Source: Victivallales bacterium (lineage in GTDB: Bacteria; Verrucomicrobiota; Lentisphaeria; Oligosphaerales; Lenti-02). From it: DNA of 9,225 nucleotides. The stretch covers positions 1 to 9,225 of the forward strand of contig JABGQJ010000276.1 of assembly GCA_018648945.1 (NCBI GenBank), written 5' to 3'. Under the pieces are notes generated by a model. It did no database searches. It had not been told where the DNA came from and saw only the letters and a list, made by a program, of their open reading frames with translations. A program made the translations under genes and the position numbers. Below, piece after piece: positions 1-6,562 of the stretch (positions are counted from its first letter, which is position 1; each line of letters opens with the position of its first letter).

Positions 1-1301
1 TGCAGGCTGGCACCGCCACGGTGAACATCACCCCCGAACTCGGCTGTCATCTGGTCGGGTACTTCAACGACCGAATCGCGACCAACATCCACGACGAGCT
101 GTGGGTGAAGGCCATTGCCCTCACCGACGGAGAGGCAACGCTGGGGTTGGTGACCTGCGACCTGATCGGGGTACCCGCGCCCATCATCGATGCCGCAAAA
201 GTCATGATCGAGCAGCGCACGGGCGTCCCGCCCGAACAGGTGCTCATCTCCGCCACCCATACGCACACCGCGCCAAGCGCCAAGGGCGGTCTGGGGACAC
301 CGGCCATGCCCGAGTATGCTGAATCGCTGATCCCCCGCATCGCCGATGCGTTCGTGATGGCACTGCAGAATGCGGTGCCCGCCGAACTGGCCTACGCGTC
401 CGGCAATGTGGACGAGGAAACGCACAACCGGCGCTGGCACATGCGCGATGGAAGCGTGCGGATGAACCCCGGCTACCAGAACCCCGACGCCATCCGCGCG
501 GCTGGCCCGACTGACCCGCAGTTGGGTCTGCTAATCATCCGCGACCTTGACCGCCAACCGATCGCGGTCTATGCGAATCTGTCGTTGCACTACGTGGGGA
601 ATAGCCAAGCGACCTGGGTCTCGGCCGACTACTTTGCGGAGTTCGCCAAGGCCCTGCAGCGAATCGCGGGCAGCGGTTTGCTGGTGGCCATGGCCAACGG
701 GTGCCAGGGGAACATCAACAACTGCAATTTCGCCAAGCCTGCACGGAAGCCGACCCATCCCTACCACAACCAGGAACGGGTGGGCAACGTGGTGGCGGCC
801 GAAGCATGGAAGCAGTGGTGCCTCTTGCGCGAAGATGACTTCCAGCGGGACGTGGAACTGGCGGCGGAAGTGACGATGGTGCCCTTCCAGGCACGCACGG
901 CCGGTGCCGAGGAACTGGCGGCCGCAAAGGCGCTCTACGCCAGCGCCGAGGGATCGACCGACTCGGAGTGGATCTACGCGCGGGAATTGGTTCTGCTGAG
1001 CGATGGACCAAGCGAGTGGGAGATCCCGGTCCACGCCCTGCGGGTCGCCGACGTGGGAATCACAGGTCTCCATGGCGAGGTATTCGTGGAGGTGGGGCTC
1101 GATATCAAGAGCCGTTCCCCATTCCCGAAGAACATGGTCGTGGGCTTAGCGAACGGGTCGGTGGGGTACATTCCCACGGACCAAGCACTGGGCGAGGGTA
1201 GCTACGAAACGCGGCTCTGCCGCCACGTCCGCGCCCCCGCCGGCACCGCCAAGCTATGGACCGACACGGCGATCGCAGGACTCACACAGCTGCAAGATTA
1301 G
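1..1301 (+). CDS. Neutral/alkaline ceramidase-like protein, copy 1 (5' end cut by window edge)
   Basis: This is a member of the neutral/alkaline non-lysosomal ceramidase N-terminal domain family, whose characterised members are zinc amidases acting on ceramide. The first whole codon is at position 3. A GTG at 21 could be read as a start, but similarity to the downstream paralogue continues through it to the edge (QAGTATVNITP against RAGVAQRVITP), so the true start lies upstream. Counting from that GTG, likely zinc ligands are visible: ATHTHTAP (H80/H82), NLSLHYVGN (H190), LHGEVFVEVG (E353) and GYIPTD (Y383). The segment matching the human GDVSPN hexapeptide, which carries the catalytic serine, reads GNINNC here, so that serine is absent. 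At about 430 residues it is far shorter than Pseudomonas-type ceramidases and lacks their C-terminal domain. The family assignment is firm. The substrate is unknown, and a different amide or ester, or a non-enzymatic role, is possible. Confidence 0.85.
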   Translation, partial: QAGTATVNITPELGCHLVGYFNDRIATNIHDELWVKAIALTDGEATLGLVTCDLIGVPAPIIDAAKVMIEQRTGVPPEQVLISATHTHTAPSAKGGLGTPAMPEYAESLIPRIADAFVMALQNAVPAELAYASGNVDEETHNRRWHMRDGSVRMNPGYQNPDAIRAAGPTDPQLGLLIIRDLDRQPIAVYANLSLHYVGNSQATWVSADYFAEFAKALQRIAGSGLLVAMANGCQGNINNCNFAKPARKPTHPYHNQERVGNVVAAEAWKQWCLLREDDFQRDVELAAEVTMVPFQARTAGAEELAAAKALYASAEGSTDSEWIYARELVLLSDGPSEWEIPVHALRVADVGITGLHGEVFVEVGLDIKSRSPFPKNMVVGLANGSVGYIPTDQALGEGSYETRLCRHVRAPAGTAKLWTDTAIAGLTQLQD

Positions 1302-1309
1302 AGAACCCT

Positions 1310-1315
1310 GGAGGA
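1310..1315 (+). promoter_or_regulatory. Shine-Dalgarno site of ceramidase-like copy 2
   Basis: GGAGGA lies 7 nt before the ATG at 1323, within the 21-bp gap after the first paralogue. It is the strongest ribosome binding site in the window and fixes the start of the second copy. The short gap implies co-transcription of the two paralogues. Confidence 0.8.
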
Positions 1316-1322
1316 AGAAGAC

Positions 1323-2651
1323 ATGACCACGCCATACCAGACCAAAGGTCTACCCTCGATCCGCGCCGGAGTCGCCCAACGAGTCATCACCCCGCCTCTG
1401 GGATGCTGTCTGGCGGGGTACTTCCACGAACGCATCGCCGAGCGCGTGCGCGACGACCTGTACTGCCGAGTCGTAGTCCTGGGAGGCGACGGCGGGCTTC
1501 TGGCCCTGATCTCCTGCGATCTCATTTGCTTCTCGACCGAGATCGCCACAGCTACCCGTCAGTTGGTCAGCGAAGCAACGGGGATTCCAGTGGATGCGGT
1601 TCTGCTCTGCGCGACCCACACCCACACCGGCCCGACCATGGGCAAGATATCGGACCTGCCAGTGCACCGCGAGTGGCTGGCGGATCTTCCCGGCAGGATT
1701 GCGGCCACGGCCAAGCAGGCGGCGGACTCGATGTTCGCGGCGACTCTGTTCCCGGGACGTCGGGAGGAGCGTATGCTGGGCAGCAATCGCCTCGGGCGGC
1801 TTCCCGATGGCAACGAGGTGTTCAGCAAAACCGGCGTGCTCGGCGCGGCCGGGCCCATCGATCCCGAGGTCCTGGCTCTAGGTATCCGGGACGAAGAGGG
1901 CAATCTGCGGGGAGTGGTCGGCAACTACCCCATGCATCCCGATGTGATCGGGGGCAGCAGCGCTGACTTCATCAGTGCCGATTGGCCGGGCGAAGTGGGC
2001 CGGGCCCTCAGCGACATCTACGGGGAACAGCTGGTGACCGTCTTCCTGAACGGCACCTGTGGGGACCTCAACCATCGCATGTGGGAACCCACCCGCTTGC
2101 CCTGCGGCGGCCCGGCCAAGGCCGTCCAGATGGGGCGAGTCATGGCAGCGGACCTGCTGGCGGCCTTCGAGACCGCTGAGCCCCTGGCTGCAGACGCGGT
2201 GGAGGCCAGCGTCGAGATTCTGGATATCCCGTTCTTCACGCGCGACGAGGCCTTCCAGCAAGAACTGGCAGCGATCCGGGCCAAGCCGAAGGACGAGCGC
2301 GCCGGTTGGGAGGGCGTGATCCTCGGCGCCAGCGAACGCTGGCAGATGGATGGGAAAATCGCTCATGTCCCCGTGCAGGCCTTCCGCTTCGGCGACCTGG
2401 CCTTCGTTGGTCTGCCGGGCGAGGTCTTCGTCAAGTGGGGCCTGGAGATCAAGCACTGGTCGCCAGCCAGCCACACCTTCATCGCCGAACTCGCCAACGG
2501 TTGGTTCGGCTATATCCCCACCACCGACCAAGCCCAGCGGGGTGCCTACGGCGCCAAGCCGATCCTCTCCCGCCGCCTGATCGCCGATGGCGGGCGGCAG
2601 GTGACCGACACGGTCCAGACCATGCTCTCCCGCCTATGGAGCGACGCCTGA
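1323..2651 (+). CDS. Neutral/alkaline ceramidase-like protein, copy 2 (complete, 442 aa)
   Basis: This complete second copy belongs to the same family as its upstream neighbour and aligns with it along the whole length. The start follows a strong GGAGGA ribosome binding site. Likely zinc-binding motifs are CATHTHTGP (H99/H101), NYPMHPDV (H205), LPGEVFVKWG (E367) and GYIPTTD (Y397). These correspond to the His, His, Glu and Tyr ligands known from Pseudomonas ceramidase. The hexapeptide expected to hold the nucleophilic serine (GDVSPN in the human enzyme) reads GDLNHR (residues 247-252), with Asn in place of Ser. The N-terminus is polar, with no signal peptide or membrane segment, so the protein is probably cytoplasmic, unlike the secreted classical ceramidases. 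It is also much shorter than those enzymes and lacks their C-terminal domain. The gene probably forms an operon with copy 1. It ends 8 bp from the stop codon of the convergent DUF2851 gene. Fold assignment is confident; ceramide hydrolysis is not established. Confidence 0.88.
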   Translation: MTTPYQTKGLPSIRAGVAQRVITPPLGCCLAGYFHERIAERVRDDLYCRVVVLGGDGGLLALISCDLICFSTEIATATRQLVSEATGIPVDAVLLCATHTHTGPTMGKISDLPVHREWLADLPGRIAATAKQAADSMFAATLFPGRREERMLGSNRLGRLPDGNEVFSKTGVLGAAGPIDPEVLALGIRDEEGNLRGVVGNYPMHPDVIGGSSADFISADWPGEVGRALSDIYGEQLVTVFLNGTCGDLNHRMWEPTRLPCGGPAKAVQMGRVMAADLLAAFETAEPLAADAVEASVEILDIPFFTRDEAFQQELAAIRAKPKDERAGWEGVILGASERWQMDGKIAHVPVQAFRFGDLAFVGLPGEVFVKWGLEIKHWSPASHTFIAELANGWFGYIPTTDQAQRGAYGAKPILSRRLIADGGRQVTDTVQTMLSRLWSDA

Positions 2652-2659
2652 CGCCTGGA

Positions 2660-4135
2660 TTACGTCTCGGGATGGGGTGGTCCAACAAAAGGACAACTGG
2701 CGCAGTCACCATCCAGCGCAAGACAGAAGGACCGGTAGACCTCCAGCAACCCCTGCTGGATGGCCGCACGTACAAGGACCGTCTTGGCCCGACTGGGCGG
2801 GACGAAGAACCGGTGGCTGGCCTCGGTCAGCAAGCGGTTTGACTGCAGGCGGGGCGCCATCAGATAGGTTTCCCGGGCCAAACCGGAGAGTCGGTCGTCC
2901 TGGTCCTTCGCCCCCTTCGCGTGGAGAGCGGGCAGGAACACATTCACGGCGATGTCCCGCACGCGTGCGTCCCCCAGCAACCGGGCAGAACGCCGCAGGC
3001 CACTGCCGAAGTTGACCGCACTCTCCCAGGGACTGCGGGAATCCAGTGCGTCCCGGAACGTGCGGAGCAGCTCCTTCGCGTTGCCCGCTACAGCCGCCCG
3101 ACCCGCGAGGAACGCCTGGGGAGCCAAAGCGCTGCGCTCCAGGAAAAGCACGCCAGCCGCCAAGCGTCGTTCCGGGCTGTTGGTGGGCCGCATGGCCGCC
3201 CGGCTCCAGCAGATGCCAGCCGGTTCCCGGTCGAACCGCCACCACTGGTCCCAGAGCCGGCGCAGCCGATCGCCCCAGTGAGGAAGCACGTTGGTCAGGC
3301 TCGGATCGGGCAGCAGCCCCGCCGCTCCGAAGAGCAGGGCCTCGCGTTCCTCGGCATTGGCAGCCGCCCTCAGTTCGGTCAACGGCACCGCTCGGGCCAA
3401 AGCCTGGAACGCATCCCGGTTGGCCTTGTAGCCAAGCGCCCCAAAGAACTCCTCGTACACAGCCTGTTCCCCTCCCACCGCACTCGTCCGGCGCTGTAGG
3501 CGCACGGCCTTGTCCTCGAAGCGCGCCAAGCCAGCCACGGCGAGCAGGCGCGAAACGCGGGCATCATCCGTATCGGCCCACTGCAGGGCGCACCGCCCCG
3601 GCGCGATCTTCCGGGCGTCGGGGTACGCGTCCGCCTGCAGTTCGGCGAAGAGATCCCGCCAGGCACCGTCGAGGGATGCGGAAAGAGCAAGCGTGGGGAT
3701 GGGAGGACCGGTGCCGGAGGCATCGTTCCAGACCACATGCAGAATGACACCGCTGTAGGCCGCGTCCGCATCGTGGCCGTGGTGCCTCCAATCGGCAGGG
3801 GTGCGGTGCACCTCCACATCGCCCCGAATCGTGCGTCCGTCCAGGCGCAGCACAGCGCGCCGGAAGTCCGGCCCGGGCTCCACATTCCAGGTGCCGGGAG
3901 AGATCACTTCCAGGCGTTGCCCGGCGGTGGTGCGCAGCTCTGCGGCGAGCCGTTGCTCGTTCCACAGGATCTGCAAAAAACGCTCCCCAAATTGACACCC
4001 CTCCGCACCTTCAGTATGTTCACCGACTTGAAGCGTCCCGAAGGGATCCGGTCTCGGCAGGCTTCCCCGCATGGGGAGATACCAGCGTGCCAAGTCCGGG
4101 AGTACCTTCTGAAGTGTCAGCCCTGGTGTGTTCAT
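2660..4135 (-). CDS. DUF2851 family protein (491 aa)
   Basis: This is a DUF2851 family protein; the family has no established function. Family-typical segments, numbered from the ATG at 4135, are GERFLQILWNEQRL (50-63), GPDF (88-91), GDVEVH (105-110), DWRHHGHD (115-122), ILHVVW (131-136) and RPTNSPERRLA (316-326). The C-terminus carries cysteines C471, C478 and C481 (CxxC), also family-like. No signal peptide or membrane segment is evident, so it is probably cytoplasmic. An in-frame ATG at 4156 would add seven residues (MAEGVTT). I prefer 4135 because AGAGGGAG (4144-4151) lies 8 nt before it, whereas nothing resembling a ribosome binding site precedes 4156. The gene stands alone, divergent from the htrA-like operon and convergent with the ceramidase-like pair. 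The GPDF, 13 residues, then GDVEVH arrangement recalls the PD-(D/E)XK nuclease core, with His in place of Lys. That reading is only an inference. Confidence 0.87.
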   Translation of the reverse strand: MNTPGLTLQKVLPDLARWYLPMRGSLPRPDPFGTLQVGEHTEGAEGCQFGERFLQILWNEQRLAAELRTTAGQRLEVISPGTWNVEPGPDFRRAVLRLDGRTIRGDVEVHRTPADWRHHGHDADAAYSGVILHVVWNDASGTGPPIPTLALSASLDGAWRDLFAELQADAYPDARKIAPGRCALQWADTDDARVSRLLAVAGLARFEDKAVRLQRRTSAVGGEQAVYEEFFGALGYKANRDAFQALARAVPLTELRAAANAEEREALLFGAAGLLPDPSLTNVLPHWGDRLRRLWDQWWRFDREPAGICWSRAAMRPTNSPERRLAAGVLFLERSALAPQAFLAGRAAVAGNAKELLRTFRDALDSRSPWESAVNFGSGLRRSARLLGDARVRDIAVNVFLPALHAKGAKDQDDRLSGLARETYLMAPRLQSNRLLTEASHRFFVPPSRAKTVLVRAAIQQGLLEVYRSFCLALDGDCASCPFVGPPHPET

Positions 4136-4183
4136 CGTAGTCACTCCCTCTGCCATAGTTGAGGGAAAACTTGGTTCGGCCTC
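4136..4183. promoter_or_regulatory. Divergent intergenic region between DUF2851 and the htrA-like operon
   Basis: This 48-bp gap separates two divergent start codons, so promoters for both directions must lie here or just inside the coding ends. I see no convincing -35/-10 pair on either strand. It contains a perfect 6-bp inverted repeat, TCCCTC (4145-4150) and GAGGGA (4161-4166), around a 10-nt spacer. This could be a small operator, or simply the complement of one ribosome binding site facing a purine-rich leader. The + strand GAGGGA is 17 nt from the ATG at 4184, rather far to serve as its ribosome binding site. Confidence 0.4.
4144..4151 (-). promoter_or_regulatory. Shine-Dalgarno site that decides the DUF2851 start
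   Basis: On the minus strand AGAGGGAG lies 8 nt upstream of the ATG at 4135, inside the reading frame opened by the alternative ATG at 4156. It supports 4135 as the true start. Its core also forms one arm of a small inverted repeat (4145-4150 with 4161-4166). Confidence 0.6.
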
Positions 4184-5572
4184 ATGCCAAAGTCAATCTG
4201 GACGGCTCGCATTCCCCTGTTGTCGGTCGTGATCGGCCTGCTGCTGTTCCCCTCGCCCGCGTGGTCGGCGCCCTCCTCACAACGCCGGACGCCAGTCGTG
4301 GAAGCAGTGGCCAGAATTATGCCCAGCGTGGTGAGCATCGGCACCAAGAAGAAGCACTACGTGCGGCTTCAGTCGCCGTACCGCAGCTACTACGACGACT
4401 ACTTCAGTCGCCATCACTACCGTCTGGTTGCCGAGTACCAGCCCCTGGGCACTGGCGTCGTGGTGGATCCCTCAGGCCTGATTCTGACCAACTACCACGT
4501 GGTGGAGGGGCAGCAGAGCCTCCTCGTCCGGTTGTCCGACGACCAGCAGTACCCAGCCCAGATGTTGGCCCATGACCATGTCAACGACCTGTGCCTCCTC
4601 GAACTCAACCGGCCCGAGGGTGCCAAACCCCTGGTCCCCGTCACCTTTGCCCTGCCCGACGATCTGCTTCTCGGAGAGACGGTCGTCGCCGTCGGCAACC
4701 CCTTCGGCTACGAACACAGCATCACCCAGGGCGTTCTCAGCGCCAAGAACCGTCCCTATGGCAGCTCGGGTGTAGACTTCGACGATGTCCTGCAGACCGA
4801 CGCCGCCATCAACCCCGGCAACAGCGGCGGCCCACTGATCAACCTTGACGGGGATCTCATCGGCATCAATGTGGCTATCCGTCAGGATGCCGAGGGCATC
4901 GGCTTTGCCATCCCCCTGTCCCGGCTTGAGAAGATCCTCGCCCAATGGCTGGTTCCCTCCCGGCTCTCCAACAGCCTTGCCGGCCTGGTCGCGGAAACCC
5001 AAGTCGAAGGCGGCCGCTCCTACGCGGTCGTCGCCGAAATCAAGCGGGGGAGCCCTGCCGCCCAAGCCGGCCTGAAGAAGGGAATGGTCGTGGAGAGCAT
5101 CGACAGCAAGCCCGTGCACAGCGGCGTCGAGCTTGGCCGGGCGCTCTTCCGGCGCAAGGCAGGGGAGACGGTCCGATTGCGCCTGCGGGGCGGCAAAGCC
5201 CTGTCCCTCAAGCTGCGCGCCATGTCCCCCGAGGAACTGATCCTCCAGCGCCTCGGCTTGCGCGTGCAACCCCTTACCCCGCCATTGCGCCAGGCCATGG
5301 GGCTTGGGGCCCGCGTCCGTGCCCTGGCCATCAGCGAAGTGCTCGCCGGCAGCGATCTCGACAGCCGACGGACCGAGTACGGGAACGTCGTGCGACGCGG
5401 CGACCTTCTGGTGGGAGTGGCGGGGAAGGAGACCACCGACCTGGAGACGCTGGGCCGCTTGCTGCAGGACACGCGCGGCGGCATGGTCGCCCCCTTGCGA
5501 ATCTACGCGGTGGACACCATCAACGGAGCACCGAACCTTGCCCGGATCCAGCTCAGTGTGATTCTCGACTAA
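4184..5572 (+). CDS. htrA: HtrA/DegP-like periplasmic serine protease with two PDZ domains (462 aa)
   Basis: This is an HtrA-type trypsin-like protease, a family that degrades or refolds damaged envelope proteins. Residues 1-28 look like a Sec signal peptide (basic start, hydrophobic 11-22, likely cleavage AWS|A), which places it in the periplasm. The protease domain spans about 35-255. Its catalytic triad is H105 in LTNYHVVEG, D135 in HVNDLCLLEL and S214 in NPGNSGGPL. A first PDZ domain covers about 265-345 (SPAAQAGLKKGMVVESI). A second PDZ-like domain covers about 355-462 (LGLRVQPLTPPLRQAMGL, then RRGDLLVGVAGKET) and is more divergent in its middle. A Tyr-rich stretch at 66-80 sits where other HtrA proteins have their FF-rich N-terminal loop. 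Length and domain order match DegP/DegQ. It is the first gene of a six-gene run, 18 bp before the FtsB-like gene. The start is the only in-frame ATG near the signal peptide, although its ribosome binding site is weak. DegP versus DegQ subtype cannot be decided. Confidence 0.95.
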   Translation: MPKSIWTARIPLLSVVIGLLLFPSPAWSAPSSQRRTPVVEAVARIMPSVVSIGTKKKHYVRLQSPYRSYYDDYFSRHHYRLVAEYQPLGTGVVVDPSGLILTNYHVVEGQQSLLVRLSDDQQYPAQMLAHDHVNDLCLLELNRPEGAKPLVPVTFALPDDLLLGETVVAVGNPFGYEHSITQGVLSAKNRPYGSSGVDFDDVLQTDAAINPGNSGGPLINLDGDLIGINVAIRQDAEGIGFAIPLSRLEKILAQWLVPSRLSNSLAGLVAETQVEGGRSYAVVAEIKRGSPAAQAGLKKGMVVESIDSKPVHSGVELGRALFRRKAGETVRLRLRGGKALSLKLRAMSPEELILQRLGLRVQPLTPPLRQAMGLGARVRALAISEVLAGSDLDSRRTEYGNVVRRGDLLVGVAGKETTDLETLGRLLQDTRGGMVAPLRIYAVDTINGAPNLARIQLSVILD

Positions 5573-5590
5573 CGGGTCGCAGGGAACCCC

Positions 5591-5947
5591 ATGCCAGCCA
5601 CAATGAAACCAAAATACGCCCTCCTCTTCATCCTCTTTGTCGGTGTGATCGGCAGCTCGTTCTACTTCCTTGCGCGACTTTACGTGGACAACCGGACACT
5701 GCAGGAGAAAATCAACGACACCGACCGGGAAGTGAAGCAGCAGCGGCGGGACATCAGGGATCTCCGCGCTCATCTTGAGGCCCTCCAGAACGACCCCAAG
5801 GCGGTGGAGCGCATCGCCCGCAAGCATCTGCGCATGAGCCGGGAGAACGAGACGGTCTACACTTTCAGCGACCCCAACCCGGCGCCAAGGACCACTGACG
5901 CGAAGCAAGCTCGCGGACCCGCAAGCAGAGCGGGGAACACCCCATGA
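5591..5947 (+). CDS. FtsB/DivIC-like septum formation initiator (118 aa)
   Basis: This is a small bitopic membrane protein of the FtsB/DivIC family, which in characterised bacteria forms a complex with FtsL and FtsQ/DivIB at the division septum. The layout is typical: a short basic N-terminus, one membrane segment (about 9-28), a coiled coil (about 32-67) and the family tail motif NDPKAVERIARKHL (67-80) followed by ENETVYTF (85-92). The last 26 residues are polar, rich in Pro, Arg and Ala, and probably disordered. AGGGA at 5581-5585 lies 5 nt before the ATG at 5591. A second in-frame ATG at 5603 (MKPKYALL) would also give a sensible protein. The stop overlaps the start of the fumarase-like gene by 4 bp (ATGA), suggesting translational coupling. 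FtsB and DivIC cannot be told apart from sequence alone. Confidence 0.85.
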   Translation: MPATMKPKYALLFILFVGVIGSSFYFLARLYVDNRTLQEKINDTDREVKQQRRDIRDLRAHLEALQNDPKAVERIARKHLRMSRENETVYTFSDPNPAPRTTDAKQARGPASRAGNTP

Positions 5948-6543
5948 ACCCAGCCCCTTGCCCGCCGCTGACGTCGCTCCAGCTCCCGCTTGACGAGACG
6001 ACGGTGCGCGGCCCCCGAGTCGGTCAATTCGTCGAACTGACCGGCACGATCTGGACGGCGCGGGATGCGGTGCATCACTATCTCTCGGACCCGCAGAACC
6101 GGGTGCCCTTCCCTGCCCGGAACGCCGTGTTCTACCACTGCGGTCCCGTGGTCGTGCCGGACGGCGACGGCTGGCGCGTGACTGCGGCCGGCCCCACCAC
6201 CTCGATCCGCGAGGAACCCTATATGGCTGGCCTGATCGAACGGTTCCAGTTGCGCGGCATCATCGGCAAGGGAGGGATGGGCCCAGACACTCTGGAAGCC
6301 TGCCGGAGATCCGGATGCCTGTACCTGCATGCCGTGGGCGGTGCCGCGCAGGTCCTGGCCGACCGCATCCGTTGCGTGCGCGGGGTCTACCTTGAGCACT
6401 TCGGGCCCCCGGAAGCCGTGTGGCAGCTGGAAGTGGAACGCTTCCCCGTCCTGGTCACCATGGACGCCCATGGCCAGAGCCTACACGAAGATGTGATCCA
6501 GGAATCCGCCACCAGACTGGCCGAACTACTGGCGGAAGCCTGA
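5944..6543 (+). CDS. Class I (Fe-S) fumarase / tartrate dehydratase beta-type subunit (199 aa)
   Basis: This protein matches the C-terminal domain of class I fumarases, which exists as the separate beta subunit in two-subunit fumarases and L(+)-tartrate dehydratase (TtdB). Those enzymes reversibly hydrate or dehydrate dicarboxylates; the alpha subunit carries the 4Fe-4S cluster. Family motifs are WTARDAVHHY (37-46), FYHCGPVV (63-70), AAGPTTSIR (81-89), IIGKGGM (106-112), GGAAQVLAD (132-140) and FPVLVTMDAHGQSL (167-180). R40, T85, R89 and K109 appear to match the substrate-binding and catalytic residues of Leishmania fumarase (R421, T467, R471, K491); the T-R-K spacing agrees exactly. The active-site half therefore looks intact. 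The ATG overlaps the FtsB-like stop by 4 bp. No alpha subunit is present in the window. It may be encoded elsewhere, or the protein may have another role. The substrate (fumarate, tartrate or another hydroxy acid) cannot be decided. Confidence 0.9.
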   Translation: MNPAPCPPLTSLQLPLDETTVRGPRVGQFVELTGTIWTARDAVHHYLSDPQNRVPFPARNAVFYHCGPVVVPDGDGWRVTAAGPTTSIREEPYMAGLIERFQLRGIIGKGGMGPDTLEACRRSGCLYLHAVGGAAQVLADRIRCVRGVYLEHFGPPEAVWQLEVERFPVLVTMDAHGQSLHEDVIQESATRLAELLAEA

Positions 6544-6562
6544 GGACAAGCTGAGAAGACCG

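Noticed and set aside
21..23. GTG at 21 as the start of ceramidase-like copy 1
   Set aside because: Similarity to copy 2 continues upstream through the window edge (QAGTAT against RAGVAQ), so the gene starts before position 1.
1256..1966. 236-codon plus-strand frame overlapping both ceramidase-like copies
   Set aside because: It is an Arg/Ser/Gly/Pro-rich alternate-frame product running across the well-supported start of copy 2.
2643..2657. Short direct repeat around the end of ceramidase-like copy 2 (GACGCCTG, ACGCCTG)
   Set aside because: It is only 7-8 bp, with no matching copy elsewhere that would suggest an insertion or attachment site.
4472..5908. 478-codon open frame on the minus strand opposite htrA and the FtsB-like gene
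   Set aside because: It is an antisense shadow of GC-rich coding sequence. Its translation is His/Asp/Gly/Val-rich with no recognisable domain, while the opposite strand encodes clear HtrA and FtsB families.
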